From Sphingobacteriales bacterium (GTDB lineage Bacteria; Bacteroidota; Bacteroidia; Chitinophagales; Chitinophagaceae): a stretch of DNA of 64,000 bases. Each line of letters starts with the position of its first letter. The stretch's first letter is position 1. The notes under the pieces were generated by a model. That model was not told the origin of the DNA. It made no database searches and was given only the letters and a program-made list of their open reading frames with translations. A program made the position numbers and the translations under genes. The stretch lies in NCBI GenBank assembly GCA_016235125.1, contig JACRLZ010000008.1, positions 62,001 to 126,000 of the forward strand. Direction: 5' to 3'. This document shows positions 41,540 to 51,113 of the stretch, one piece after another.

Positions 41540-43321
41540 ATGCGAAAGACAGCTATCATATTTTTTGTCTTACTGTTTTGCAAAGCAACACAGGCACAGG
41601 TAAGCTTTAAAACCATTGTGCCCCAGCATCCGGTTGTGGTTGGTGAGTCATTCCAGGTGCAATACGCCATCAGCGGGGCAGAAAAGATCAGCAGCTTCCA
41701 GGTTCCCTTTTTTGAGGATTTCCGTTTTGTCAGCGGTCCGGACCTCTACATCGGTAAAATACAAGGCAACAAGGGAAGCCAGGCTGTCAAAAATTATGTT
41801 ATTACCCTTGAGGCAATAAAGCCAGGCCACTTCCTGATACATAACGCTGCCGCAATAATCAATGGCAAACTTGCCGGCAGCAACGAGGCAGTAATAACAG
41901 TAATATCGAAAGAAGAAGCAGCCGGCAGGGCTGAGAGAACAGATCGTTCCGTTTATATGCTTCGCCCCGGTGAAGACCCTTATGAAAAGATCAGGCAAAA
42001 TCTTTTTCTGAAGGTCATTGTTGACCGGAAAAATTGCTTTGTCGGTGAACCGGTACTTGCCGTTTTCAAATTATACTCAAGATTGCAATCGAAATCAGAT
42101 ATCATTAAGAACCCCGGTTTTTATGGATTTACAGTGTATGATATGGTAAACCTTGCCGATAAGGAAAGAGCAAGAGAAACTATAAACGGGAAAATCTTTG
42201 ATGTGCATACCATCCGCAAGGTTCAGCTTTTCCCGCTGCAGCCGGGAATGTTCAGCATTGATGCCATGGAAGTAAAGAACCGGGTGGAATTTTCACGGAG
42301 TGTGGTAAACAGAAAAACCGAACAGGAAATTGTGGAAGGAGTTCTGCATAATACTAATGATGAACCAACGAATGAAAATGCAGAAGTTTTTGAAACAAGC
42401 ATTGCAACAGAACCAGTAGTCATTAATGTGAAGCCAGTTCCCGCAGTAAAAAAATCTATAAGCTATAACGGGGCCGTAGGTATTTTCAAAATCTCCACGT
42501 TGCTTGGTAAAAGTATCATTGCAAGAAATGAGGAGGGATCTTTTGATGTAATCATAAAAGGGCAGGGGAATTTTACCCAACTGAATGCTCCGGCAATCAA
42601 CTGGCCCGATGGTATAGAAATTTTTCCTCCGCAAATAAAAGATTCACTTGATAAATCAAGGTTTCCGCTGGCAGGTAACCGTACATTTCACTACAACTTC
42701 ATTTGTACCCGGCCGGGTAAGTATCAATTGCCTTCTGTAAATTTTTCTTTTTACAATCCTGTTTCAAAATCCTATGACTCGGTTTCCTCACAGGAAATTG
42801 AGCTGGAAGTCAGCACTACAGAAAAACCTAAAGCAGGGATTTCGGAAAAGAAAGTTCCTATTACCGAAAAAAATGCCCGGGCCAGTAAAATAGCAGCCAT
42901 CATCATCCTTTCCCTTGTAGTTCTTATATTGATTTACTGGATTGGATATAAAAAAGAACCTGTAGCTGTTTCAGGGAAAACAAAGACAGTTCTGCCATCC
43001 GCAGATGAAATACTTGTATCGGCAGCTGCTTTAACTGAAGTAACAGGAAAAGAATTTTATAGTATCCTTCATCAATGTATCTGGAATTTCTTTGGACAAT
43101 ATTTCAACTTATCGGGCAGCGAAATAAACAAACAAATGCTGAAAGTAAAAATGAATGAATCCGGGTTGCTGCAAGCTACTATCACCCGGCTTATTCTTCT
43201 GCTTGAAGAATGCGAATCAGGAATATTTACTGATGCGATAGAGAATAACAAGAAAGAGTTACTGGAACAGGCGGAGAGGTTATTAGCTGAAATCAATTTA
43301 TATCTTTTCCAGCAGGCTTAA
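41540..43321 (+). CDS. BatD family protein
   Basis: This 593-residue protein starts at the ATG at 41540 (MRKTAIIFFVLLFCKATQAQ, a signal peptide); 37 upstream in-frame residues are rejected. VSFKTIVPQHPVVVGESFQVQYA is the family opening, several Ig-like beta domains follow, and a membrane segment (IAAIIILSLVVLILIYWIGYK) near residue 455 leads to a cytoplasmic helical domain with FYSILHQCIWNFFGQYF. BatD normally works with BatA/B/C (VWA and TPR proteins) in aerotolerance loci, but none of these is nearby. Its last 24 bp overlap the end of the convergent LytTR regulator gene. Confidence 0.85.
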   Translation: MRKTAIIFFVLLFCKATQAQVSFKTIVPQHPVVVGESFQVQYAISGAEKISSFQVPFFEDFRFVSGPDLYIGKIQGNKGSQAVKNYVITLEAIKPGHFLIHNAAAIINGKLAGSNEAVITVISKEEAAGRAERTDRSVYMLRPGEDPYEKIRQNLFLKVIVDRKNCFVGEPVLAVFKLYSRLQSKSDIIKNPGFYGFTVYDMVNLADKERARETINGKIFDVHTIRKVQLFPLQPGMFSIDAMEVKNRVEFSRSVVNRKTEQEIVEGVLHNTNDEPTNENAEVFETSIATEPVVINVKPVPAVKKSISYNGAVGIFKISTLLGKSIIARNEEGSFDVIIKGQGNFTQLNAPAINWPDGIEIFPPQIKDSLDKSRFPLAGNRTFHYNFICTRPGKYQLPSVNFSFYNPVSKSYDSVSSQEIELEVSTTEKPKAGISEKKVPITEKNARASKIAAIIILSLVVLILIYWIGYKKEPVAVSGKTKTVLPSADEILVSAAALTEVTGKEFYSILHQCIWNFFGQYFNLSGSEINKQMLKVKMNESGLLQATITRLILLLEECESGIFTDAIENNKKELLEQAERLLAEINLYLFQQA

Positions 43322-44041
43322 GAAATCCTGTTTTCTTGTTCTTGATACCGGCAGGTGAATGCCATTGTTTAAAACAACCTCACCTCCCTCACCACGGATA
43401 TAACTCTGCACACATTTCATGTTGATGAAATAGCTGTGATGTATGCGGCAGAAATCGGTGCCCTGTAACACTTCTTCCACTTCCTTTAATGTTTTGGAAA
43501 TAACCAATGGTTTTGTTGAATTGATAAAGAAAATTTTGCAATAGGCGCTGTAGCTTTCACAATAGAGGATCGTTTCCGAGTCCACCATTATTAAACCTTC
43601 CATGGTTGGTACAGCGAACCGTTTATTTTTCTTTTTGCCATTCAGCATTTCTAATAAACTATCCACCCGTTGCGATGCTTTAATGGTTTTATATTCTTTG
43701 GCCCGCTGCACCGTTAGGATCAGCTCATCTTTATCCACTGGTTTTAATAAATAATCCAAAGCGCTGTGCTTAATGGCTTTGATGGCATATTCGTTATATG
43801 CAGTGGTGAATACAATTTCAAATCCGGGATGATGAAATTTTTTCAGCAGTTCAAAGCCATTCATGCCCGGCATTTCAATATCTAAGAATAAAATATCCGG
43901 GCTTTGTTTTTCTATAGCAGCCAATGCTTCAGCTCCACTGGAACAACTGGCCAGTACTTTTACAGCACTGCAGTGTTTATTAAGCAGGTGTTCCATTACT
44001 TCCCGGCAGTGCTTCTCATCATCCACTATTATGGCTGTCAT
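43298..44041 (-). CDS. LytTR-type response regulator
   Basis: This 247-residue protein has a receiver domain (1-120) with Asp54 in LFLDIEMPGMNG as phosphoacceptor, acidic DDE near residue 7 and a Lys in LLKPVDK. The C-terminal LytTR DNA-binding domain (about 140-245) includes RIHHSYFINMKCVQSY and LPVSRTRKQDFL. Its gene overlaps the end of the large sensor kinase gene by 23 bp, so they form a cognate pair. Its target may be the surface-protein genes directly upstream in the same run (inference). Confidence 0.92.
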   Translation of the reverse strand: MTAIIVDDEKHCREVMEHLLNKHCSAVKVLASCSSGAEALAAIEKQSPDILFLDIEMPGMNGFELLKKFHHPGFEIVFTTAYNEYAIKAIKHSALDYLLKPVDKDELILTVQRAKEYKTIKASQRVDSLLEMLNGKKKNKRFAVPTMEGLIMVDSETILYCESYSAYCKIFFINSTKPLVISKTLKEVEEVLQGTDFCRIHHSYFINMKCVQSYIRGEGGEVVLNNGIHLPVSRTRKQDFLSLLEKI

Positions 44042-47000
44042 TTGTTTTGTATTTAAGTGTAATTAAAACTCTTGTGCCGTTACCGCCAGTTTCATTTTTT
44101 ACATCTGTAATTGCAACACCGGCATCTACATTATACACTTTGTTTACGATGTCAATTCTTTCGGCAGTAATCTTCATGCCATGCGATTTTTGTTTGGTGG
44201 CGGTTTTACTTTTCTGGCGCATGGCTTCATCCCTGCCCACTCCATTGTCTTCAATTTCTATATAAAGTATGCCATTATTTTTCCAGAGATGAATATCAAG
44301 TTTGCCTCCCGGCTCTTTGCGGTGCAGCAGCCCATGCCAGATGGCATTTTCCACATAAGGTTGTACGATCAATGGCGGCACAATTACTGTTTCAGTATTT
44401 ATGTCCTGGTTAACTTCTATTGAATAACTGAATGCATGATCAAAGCGAACAGCTTCTAGTTGTATATATAGTTCCAAAGATTTCAGTTCATTTTCCAGCA
44501 ATACCCATTCGCTTCTTGAATTGTCCAGTATCAACCTCATCAACCTTGAAAACTTGGTAAGATAACCGGATGCATTATCAGGGTCATTCTTTAAAATAAA
44601 ATTATTGATTGAGTTTAAGCTGTTGAACATAAAGTGGGGGTTCATCTGTGCTCTTAATGCCTGCATTTCTGTTTCAGCAATCTTTTTTTCATAATCAGTT
44701 TTCAGTTTTTCCTCTCCCTTTATCTTTTTGATGCGCCATCTGTAAAACCACAAGGCTGACAGCAACAGCAGTAACACTGCAGCGCTTTTAAACCACCAGG
44801 TTTTCCAGAAAGGCGAGGCAATGGTAAAGCGAAATGATTCTTTGCTTTCATGCCAATCATCCCCGTTTATACTGGCAGCTACACTGAATGTGTAGTCACC
44901 CGGAGGCAGCGCTGTAAACCGTATGGTGTTACTGTTGCCGTTGTTTTTCCAGGCGCTGTCAAGCCCCAGCAGCCGGTACCGGTATTGCAGGCGGTTGTTG
45001 TTACCAAAATAAGGCGCTACATATTCCACATCAATTGAATTCTGAAAATATTTTAATGAAAAAGATGAGCCCCTGTTGAAATAACTGCTGTCGTTCCCGT
45101 TCACTACAACTTTCAGAATAGTTACCTGCAGGTTTTCTTTTTGAGGAATGATTTTTTCCGGATGAAAATAATTGATACCATTGTTACCGCCGAGAAAAAG
45201 CTGGCCAGCTTTATTGTAATAACCGGAATTCCATGCGTATGTATTTCCCTGCACATTATCGGCATAGTCAAACAATTCTGTTAATTTTTTTTCCGGGTCA
45301 TACCGGCTGAGTCCTTCGTCACTTCCAATCCAGTATTTACCGCCTGCATCGTTAATAATAAAAGAAATTCGGGTATCTTCCGGAATAAAATAGTCTCTTA
45401 CTGCTACGGGATTAACTGCATTCATTTTTACCCGGTATAATCCATTTAAGGTACCGGCAAAATATTCTCCGTTCTTATACTCACACATTGTAAGAATCTC
45501 CTGTCCGAACTTTATTGAAGTTTTATAGGAAAGCATGCTGTCAAAGCAATACATTCCTCTGGCCGTGCAGAGCCAGATATTTTTTTTGGTATCTGAATAT
45601 GCAAAATTGGAGGTCTCATTGCTACCTGGAATTATAAGCTGCTGCACCTGGTATGTTTTGTCATTCATCCGGTAAACATTTTTGCCGATGATCAGGTATT
45701 GTTTGTCCGGAAGTATAAAGATCTGTTGCAGAAAATCGTTTTCTAATTTTTTGCGGACGCTATCTCCTTTGCTGCCGGGCTCAAAAACCGGCCGCCGGTA
45801 TTTTTTTGTGGATGGCTCATATAACCATACGCCTCCGTTTGATGTGCCCATGATCAGGTTCCGGCCATCATACACAAGCCCACGTACAGAAGGCTGATTG
45901 AGCCGGTCCGTTGCTCCTTCTTTGGCCGGGTACATTGTAATGGAATTGTTTTTAAAATTCCAGTACCCAAAACCCTGCGAGGTAGAAATCCACAAATTTC
46001 TTTTTTCATCTTCTGCAAAATTCCGCACATTGTTCAACCAGATCTTTTCATCCACCGTTTCCCTGTTGCGGATAAGCCCTATCGTTTCCTGACCAGGGGT
46101 AAAACTTATAAGACCCGATCCATGCATAAGCCATACTTTTTTATCCGGGTCTAAAAAGAGATCATTATAATAAGGAGTGGGGTCAAGGGGCTTGCCTTTG
46201 TTATAAAGCTGCAACTGTTTAAACCGCCGGGTGCTGCTGTTCACTTCCATCAGGCCACTGTGTGTAGCCAGCAGGTGCTGGGTGTCGTTGATGGACTGTG
46301 CATCACGGATGAAAAGAAATTCATCTTTTTTTCCGGGGATATCTTTTTTTACATCTACTGCTGTGATTTTTTTTAGATCAAAATCATACCAGGAAGAAAT
46401 ACTTCCCCGTCCGGTAATCAGCAAAAGCTTATTGCTTACCGCATACATGCCTCTATTGTTTTCACTTACCATTGCCATGCGGCTGTGGTTTGAAGCATCT
46501 ATCGCAAAAACAGAATCACGGGTGGCTAAAAAAACGGTATGACCGGATTGTGAAAAAATTCCGGCAGAAACTGGAAAAGGAATGTCGAATTCCTGAAGGG
46601 TTATTTTTTTAAAAGTCTGCCCGGTATGATCCCATTCATACATCCCTTTTGTGGTATGCACCCAAAGTTCTTTGTCCGGCAATTGAAACAGCCTGCCAAT
46701 GACAATGCCCCCGGCCGTGTCAAATGCTATCCTTACAAACCCTTTGTGATCATCTGTAAAGCGGTAAATGGCAGCGGCTGAATTTGCCCAAACCTGGTTT
46801 CTTGAATCACAAAATATTGAGGAAACCCTTTCCCCTAATTTATAATCCTTCATGTGTTTGCCATCAAAACGATGAACCCGGTCATTAGACATGAGCCAGA
46901 CAAAACCGGAATAATCCTTTATTACTTTCAACATATCTGTGCGGATGCCGGAATTTTCATCAAAGAGCTGAACATGGTAGTCGGGTAACTGGCCCCTTGC

Positions 47001-47051
47001 AGGCAATACAATAAATAATAACCAGCAATATGTATATAATTTTTTCTTCAA
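44019..47051 (-). CDS. Two-component sensor: beta-propeller + Y_Y_Y + LytS-type histidine kinase
   Basis: This is a 1010-residue protein. A signal peptide (to about PARGQ) is followed by some 700 periplasmic residues with propeller repeats (VWLMSNDRVHRF, LWISTSQGFGYW, NIWLCTARGMYCF, YWIGSDEGLSRY), then a Y_Y_Y-like Ig domain (YRYRLLGLDSAWKNN, LPPGDYTFSVAA). One membrane helix (SAAVLLLLLSALWFYRW, near 755) precedes a short coiled coil and the His_kinase domain with His806 in NPHFMFNSLNSI and an ATPase with IEDNGVGRDEA. It probably senses an extracytoplasmic ligand and signals to the LytTR regulator. It starts 55 bp after the fibre protein stop. Confidence 0.92.
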   Translation of the reverse strand: MKKKLYTYCWLLFIVLPARGQLPDYHVQLFDENSGIRTDMLKVIKDYSGFVWLMSNDRVHRFDGKHMKDYKLGERVSSIFCDSRNQVWANSAAAIYRFTDDHKGFVRIAFDTAGGIVIGRLFQLPDKELWVHTTKGMYEWDHTGQTFKKITLQEFDIPFPVSAGIFSQSGHTVFLATRDSVFAIDASNHSRMAMVSENNRGMYAVSNKLLLITGRGSISSWYDFDLKKITAVDVKKDIPGKKDEFLFIRDAQSINDTQHLLATHSGLMEVNSSTRRFKQLQLYNKGKPLDPTPYYNDLFLDPDKKVWLMHGSGLISFTPGQETIGLIRNRETVDEKIWLNNVRNFAEDEKRNLWISTSQGFGYWNFKNNSITMYPAKEGATDRLNQPSVRGLVYDGRNLIMGTSNGGVWLYEPSTKKYRRPVFEPGSKGDSVRKKLENDFLQQIFILPDKQYLIIGKNVYRMNDKTYQVQQLIIPGSNETSNFAYSDTKKNIWLCTARGMYCFDSMLSYKTSIKFGQEILTMCEYKNGEYFAGTLNGLYRVKMNAVNPVAVRDYFIPEDTRISFIINDAGGKYWIGSDEGLSRYDPEKKLTELFDYADNVQGNTYAWNSGYYNKAGQLFLGGNNGINYFHPEKIIPQKENLQVTILKVVVNGNDSSYFNRGSSFSLKYFQNSIDVEYVAPYFGNNNRLQYRYRLLGLDSAWKNNGNSNTIRFTALPPGDYTFSVAASINGDDWHESKESFRFTIASPFWKTWWFKSAAVLLLLLSALWFYRWRIKKIKGEEKLKTDYEKKIAETEMQALRAQMNPHFMFNSLNSINNFILKNDPDNASGYLTKFSRLMRLILDNSRSEWVLLENELKSLELYIQLEAVRFDHAFSYSIEVNQDINTETVIVPPLIVQPYVENAIWHGLLHRKEPGGKLDIHLWKNNGILYIEIEDNGVGRDEAMRQKSKTATKQKSHGMKITAERIDIVNKVYNVDAGVAITDVKNETGGNGTRVLITLKYKTNDSHNSG

Positions 47052-47106
47052 TCTACTAATGTAGGATTTTTTATGGGGCTGCGCCGGAACTGGTTATTCT
47101 GTTCTT

Positions 47107-49875
47107 TTATTTCAGGTTATTATTGTTCAGAAATTTATTTAACAGCGTTCTTAATTCATCTATTTGTTTTTGCTGGTTTTGTATAATGGTTTGCTGTTCC
47201 TGTATAGCTTTTACCATCGGTGCTACTAAATCGTTGTAGCGAACACTGTACATGCCTGCATCGTCTTTGGTGATGATGCCGCTATTTGTTATACCGGCCT
47301 TATTCAGGGCTTCTTCCACCTCCTGTGCAATAAAGCCATACTCTGTTTTTTTCTTTTCATCTTTAATGCGGTAGTAAGAAACAGGATTTAGTGTCTTTAT
47401 AAAATCCAGGCCAAGCCCTGTTTGTGTAATACCTGCCTTTCTTCTTTTATCCGAAGTAATCGTCCAGGCTACTTCTACTCCTGCGTAGGTAACAAAAGTA
47501 TTTCCAATGCGCACCTGGTTACTAACTGCTGAATTTGGCACCTGGGCGTCATAACCAATAGCTGTATTATTAGAACCTGTTCCACTATTGTAAAGTGCAT
47601 AGTGGCCATAGGCTGTGTTATTAGATCCCGTTGTGTTTTCATAAAGCCCAAAATAACCATTGGCGGTGTTTCCGCTTCCTGTTGTATTGGACCCAAGTGC
47701 AGCCTCTCCGGTAGCAGTATTATTGTCTCCTGTTGTATTGGAACCAAGTGCACCTTCCCCATTGGCATTGTTTGCACTTCCGGTTGTGTTGGAATAAAGC
47801 GCCTGATAGCCGCTGGCGGTGTTATTACTTCCGGTTGTGTTGGACTGAAGTGCATTCTTTCCATAGGCTGTATTATAACTTCCGGTGGTGTTGTTACGAA
47901 GCGATTGATGTCCGGTAGCGGTATTGTTCAATCCGATTGTATTGTTTTGAAGCGCAAAGACCCCATTGGCTGTATTAAAACTTCCCGTTGTATTGAAATC
48001 AAGTGCCCGGTAGCCATTGGCCGTGTTTTCATTTCCGGTTGTATTGTCGCCAAGCGCAAAGGATCCGGTAGCTGTATTAAATTCACCGATTGTATTGAAA
48101 AAAAGTGTTTGGTTTCCAATTGCTGTGTTATTGTCTCCGGTAGTATTGGAATAGAGTGCACTGATCCCTGTTGCCGTATTGGAGCTTGCTGTTGAATTAT
48201 TAAAAAGGGCATTGACCCCGGTTGCAGTGTTGCCATCTCCTGTTGTGTTGTTGTAAAGCGCCTGGTAACCATGTGCAGAATTATTCTGCCCGGTTGTATT
48301 TCTAAAAAGTGCCCGGTAGCCATTAGCTGTGTTATCAACCCCTGTTGTATTGGCGCCAAGTGCGAAAACACCGTTGGCAGTATTATAACTTCCTGTAGTA
48401 TTGGAGGTAAGCGCATTTCCCCCGGTAGCGGTATTATGAAATCCGGAGGTATTGTCATAAAGGGCATTATATCCAGTGGCCGTGTTATTAAATCCAACTG
48501 TATTGGAAAAAAGCGCCGTGTTACCATTTGCTGTATTAGAATTTCCGGTTGTATTGGAAAAAAGCGACCGGTATCCATTGGCAGTGTTTTCGCTTCCTGT
48601 TGTATTGAAGCTAAGTGCAAGGGTTCCGTTTGCTGTATTAAATTCACCGGTTGTATTGGAAAAAAGTGCACCGCTACCGTTTGCTGTATTATTTTTTCCG
48701 GTTGTATTGGAAAAAAGTGCAGCTCTTCCATTGGCCGTATTATGATCTCCTGTTGTATTGGAGCTAAGTGCAGAAGCTCCATTGGCCGTATTAAAACTTC
48801 CCGTACTTGCCGGGTTTAAGGCGCCTAAACCATAAGAAGTGGTTGTAACTCCAATTTTTCCGGCCGTGATATTATCTCTTTTAAAGATGACATCGTTATT
48901 ATCTGTTGTTCCAATAAAATTAACAGCGGGGTTGGTGCCTGCATTTCCGGTAAGGCCCCAGCCGGTTGATGAGCTGAGCATTTCTGTCCATGCGGCGCTG
49001 TTATAAAACCAGAAAGAATTAGTGGTATTGTCAAATACCAGCAAACCATTTGCAGGTGCTGCAATGGCTGTTCTTTGTGCAGTCGTCATGCGGGGAACTA
49101 ACATTCCTTTGGTGGTACTGCTGATATCTAATTGAGCAGATGCATTTGGAGTAATGGTACTTATACCGATGCTAACACCGTTGTCAGCAATTTGTGAGTT
49201 GCCCAGGTTTGTTGCGGAGGGTGTCCATTTGGGTACAAAGTTTACTGTACCGTTGCCGGTTACAATATTTACTGCTGCGGGATCTTTCCATGAAGCATTA
49301 CCCACCGCATCAGATGTCAGTATCCTGTTTGTTGCTTCGCTGATGCCCTGCAAACGAACCGGCCCGGTGGTATGAAGGGTGATGCCGCTACCGCTGTTGG
49401 TTATTTTAAACAATGCTCCGGCATCGGCCTGGGTTTTATTAAATGGTAACACTAAATCATTTGCCAATGATGAATAAAGAGAATAAGGAACAGAAGCCAA
49501 CTGAGCCGTACCTATATTGATAAATGATGTGCCACCATTCGGATCAATTTCCACCTGGATATACTTACCACTGGTGCCTAAGCTTACACCGGCGATTGTT
49601 CCGGTTACATTATTTGCTCCGGGACTGCCCACCTGCACATTAAACAATCCAAATGGATTGGTAGTAACCGTTCTTGATTCCTGGTACAGCACCGGTCCGG
49701 CTACCGAACCATCATGTATGGTGAGCCGCAGGGTGATGGTTTTATTGATTAATGCATTACCAACTGAATTGCGGGCTACACCCTGGTAATTGAATATACC
49801 CGGTGCCGGGCTTTGACTAAAGGCATTCATTGCGAAAAGCAGTATTACCGCCATCAATGATAAAATCTTTTTCAT
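47107..49875 (-). CDS. Repetitive fibre protein with C-terminal Peptidase S74 intramolecular chaperone
   Basis: This is a 922-residue protein. A signal peptide (MKKILSLMAVILLFAMNAFSQ) is followed by an N-terminal beta-rich region (22-355) of the sort found in Bacteroidota tail-fibre-domain proteins, about 25 tandem 17-residue repeats (355-785; consensus NTTGxxNTAxGxxALxx), and an S74 domain. The S74 start SDKRRK has Ser808 and Lys813 spaced as in the known self-cleaving Ser-Lys dyad; TLNPVSYYRI and YGFIAQEVEEAL complete it. A coiled coil (MVKAIQEQQTIIQNQQKQI) ends the protein. It likely forms a trimeric surface fibre whose chaperone is cut off after folding. No T9SS domain is present, so its export route is open. 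Confidence 0.85.
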   Translation of the reverse strand: MKKILSLMAVILLFAMNAFSQSPAPGIFNYQGVARNSVGNALINKTITLRLTIHDGSVAGPVLYQESRTVTTNPFGLFNVQVGSPGANNVTGTIAGVSLGTSGKYIQVEIDPNGGTSFINIGTAQLASVPYSLYSSLANDLVLPFNKTQADAGALFKITNSGSGITLHTTGPVRLQGISEATNRILTSDAVGNASWKDPAAVNIVTGNGTVNFVPKWTPSATNLGNSQIADNGVSIGISTITPNASAQLDISSTTKGMLVPRMTTAQRTAIAAPANGLLVFDNTTNSFWFYNSAAWTEMLSSSTGWGLTGNAGTNPAVNFIGTTDNNDVIFKRDNITAGKIGVTTTSYGLGALNPASTGSFNTANGASALSSNTTGDHNTANGRAALFSNTTGKNNTANGSGALFSNTTGEFNTANGTLALSFNTTGSENTANGYRSLFSNTTGNSNTANGNTALFSNTVGFNNTATGYNALYDNTSGFHNTATGGNALTSNTTGSYNTANGVFALGANTTGVDNTANGYRALFRNTTGQNNSAHGYQALYNNTTGDGNTATGVNALFNNSTASSNTATGISALYSNTTGDNNTAIGNQTLFFNTIGEFNTATGSFALGDNTTGNENTANGYRALDFNTTGSFNTANGVFALQNNTIGLNNTATGHQSLRNNTTGSYNTAYGKNALQSNTTGSNNTASGYQALYSNTTGSANNANGEGALGSNTTGDNNTATGEAALGSNTTGSGNTANGYFGLYENTTGSNNTAYGHYALYNSGTGSNNTAIGYDAQVPNSAVSNQVRIGNTFVTYAGVEVAWTITSDKRRKAGITQTGLGLDFIKTLNPVSYYRIKDEKKKTEYGFIAQEVEEALNKAGITNSGIITKDDAGMYSVRYNDLVAPMVKAIQEQQTIIQNQQKQIDELRTLLNKFLNNNNLK
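47530..48813 (-). repeat. Tandem 51-bp repeats (about 25 units) coding for 17-residue fibre repeats
   Basis: The period is 51 bp and in frame throughout. Units keep NTxG and NTAxGxxAL but vary between. A run at about 48480-48720 is closer to identical (four consecutive units share GTATTGGAAAAAAG on the plus strand), suggesting recent local duplication. The tract is also open in other frames, creating spurious long ORFs. Confidence 0.9.
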
Positions 49876-49894
49876 TGGTTTTATTTTTTGGTTT

Positions 49895-50482
49895 TTATTT
49901 CTGATTCAGTTTTACCACTTTCAATCCGCTGTGACGGATAACCTGCAGGTTGTCTCCCGGCCGGTTATTGTCAGGCTTCAGGTCAGCTACTACGAAGTAC
50001 ATTCCATCAGGATATTTTGATATATCAAACAAATCAATACGGCAGCAGCCATCGTAGTGATAACTTTTGGTCATCAATACCTGCCCGGCTGCGTTTATTA
50101 ATTGCAGGCTCATGAGGCCGGGTGTCCTTACAAAAAAATCCACTTCAAATTTTCCGCTGGTTGGGTTGGGAAAGAGTTTATAATCACCGGCCTCAAACAA
50201 AACCGTATAAGGTGAAATACCAATTTTATCTGTACAGGGCTGCAGCACACCTTGTGTTATCAATACAGCACTATCAGCAGGAGCAAAGGCCTGCACCAGC
50301 AGCAATTCACCAAAGCTCCATTCATATCTGTAGTAGGATAAGGAATTATCATAGCTGGCCCCGGCAGTATTTAAAACAGCCGGCACTACTCCGTTATAAG
50401 GATTTACGGAAGGAACCTGCGCCTGGCAAAAAGAAACAGTCAGTAGTACTGTCAGGCAGATGAGTTTGATTTTTTTTGGCAT
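49895..50482 (-). CDS. T9SS cargo protein with type A C-terminal sorting domain
   Basis: The protein is 195 residues from the ATG at 50480-50482 (MPKKIKLICLTVLLTVSFCQA, signal peptide), chosen over a frame extending 17 codons upstream. The last 85 or so residues are a type A sorting domain: KLFPNPTSGKFEVDF, LINAAGQVL, YPDGMYFVVA, and the terminal GLKVVKLNQK with the basic KVVK motif. The region before it (YRYEWSFGELLLVQAF) is short, so little passenger remains. It is exported via the type IX system and anchored or released at the surface. It lies 19 bp upstream of the fibre gene in the same run. Confidence 0.85.
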   Translation of the reverse strand: MPKKIKLICLTVLLTVSFCQAQVPSVNPYNGVVPAVLNTAGASYDNSLSYYRYEWSFGELLLVQAFAPADSAVLITQGVLQPCTDKIGISPYTVLFEAGDYKLFPNPTSGKFEVDFFVRTPGLMSLQLINAAGQVLMTKSYHYDGCCRIDLFDISKYPDGMYFVVADLKPDNNRPGDNLQVIRHSGLKVVKLNQK

Positions 50483-50492
50483 AAATTTTATT

Positions 50493-51095
50493 TTAAAAAC
50501 TCCGTACTGCCCGGACAAATAATGTATTGTCATTCTTATTTACCTGGCCGCTATTGCCATTAAAAAAAGACACCCAAAAAACACCACTGTTGGGCGGGGT
50601 TAATGCTACCACTTCTGAAGATGTCCAATAAAAGCTTGTAGCGTTTATAGAAAAACCACCGACGGTAGTTTTGTTTGGATAAATCTTTTTTAATTCATCC
50701 CAACTTGGCAAATACCAATCGCTGTAACCATCCAGTACTAAATCGGCACAAAGTTTTGCTGCATAGCTGCCGGAACCCTGGTTTGCTACAATCAAATTAG
50801 TGTTTGCATTACCTGCACCTAAAGCCTGTGCTGTTGCGCCTGTTGTTGTAAAAGTTCCATTGTACCATTGTATGCCTGTACTTTGGTCGGTAGGTGCAGC
50901 AATTAAACCGTGTTGTACATTAGCATCATAACCGGGGTCGCCAGGTTGTAATATATAAGCTACTTTACCGCCCTGGTAAGTATCGCCGATTACTTTGGTG
51001 TTAGTGGTGTTGTCTTTTTTGCATCCAACTGCAATCACTAATATAATTCCTGTTAACATTCCTGCAAATGGCATTGTTGTTAAATACTTTTTCAT
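50493..51095 (-). CDS. Lipoprotein with Lcl/DUF1566-type domain
   Basis: This 200-residue protein has a lipoprotein signal ending in VIAVGC (Cys25). The C-terminal part shows the DUF1566/Lcl pattern: DGYSDWYLPSWDELKKIY, FYWTSSEVVA, VFWVSFFNG and LFVRAVRSF. GDTYQGGKVAYILQPGDPGY resembles the start of Bacteroidota proteins of this kind. Proteins with this domain occur in surface adhesins (Legionella Lcl binds glycans and collagen). It ends 10 bp before the T9SS cargo gene start. Confidence 0.75.
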   Translation of the reverse strand: MKKYLTTMPFAGMLTGIILVIAVGCKKDNTTNTKVIGDTYQGGKVAYILQPGDPGYDANVQHGLIAAPTDQSTGIQWYNGTFTTTGATAQALGAGNANTNLIVANQGSGSYAAKLCADLVLDGYSDWYLPSWDELKKIYPNKTTVGGFSINATSFYWTSSEVVALTPPNSGVFWVSFFNGNSGQVNKNDNTLFVRAVRSF

Positions 51096-51113
51096 TTCAT
51101 TTTTATTTAAAGA

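Noticed and set aside
47602..48195. Long plus-strand ORF with many CIGxKC-like units opposite the fibre gene
   Set aside because: It is the antisense shadow of the 51-bp tandem repeats. The period is a multiple of three and the unit lacks stops in other frames, so a periodic ORF is unavoidable. It has no start context or family.
47928..48782. Minus-strand ORF of 284 residues rich in IQ and P in another frame of the fibre gene
   Set aside because: It is out of frame with the S74 protein, which has a signal peptide, continuous repeats and a recognised C-terminal domain. The alternative frame has none of these.
47530..48813. Regular repeats considered as a CRISPR array
   Set aside because: The period is 51 bp with no unique spacers between constant repeats. 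All positions are coding and vary gradually, and no cas genes are present.
48271..48819. Second plus-strand cysteine-rich repetitive ORF
   Set aside because: Same cause as the previous one: antisense reading of the fibre repeats. Codon content is that of the opposite gene.
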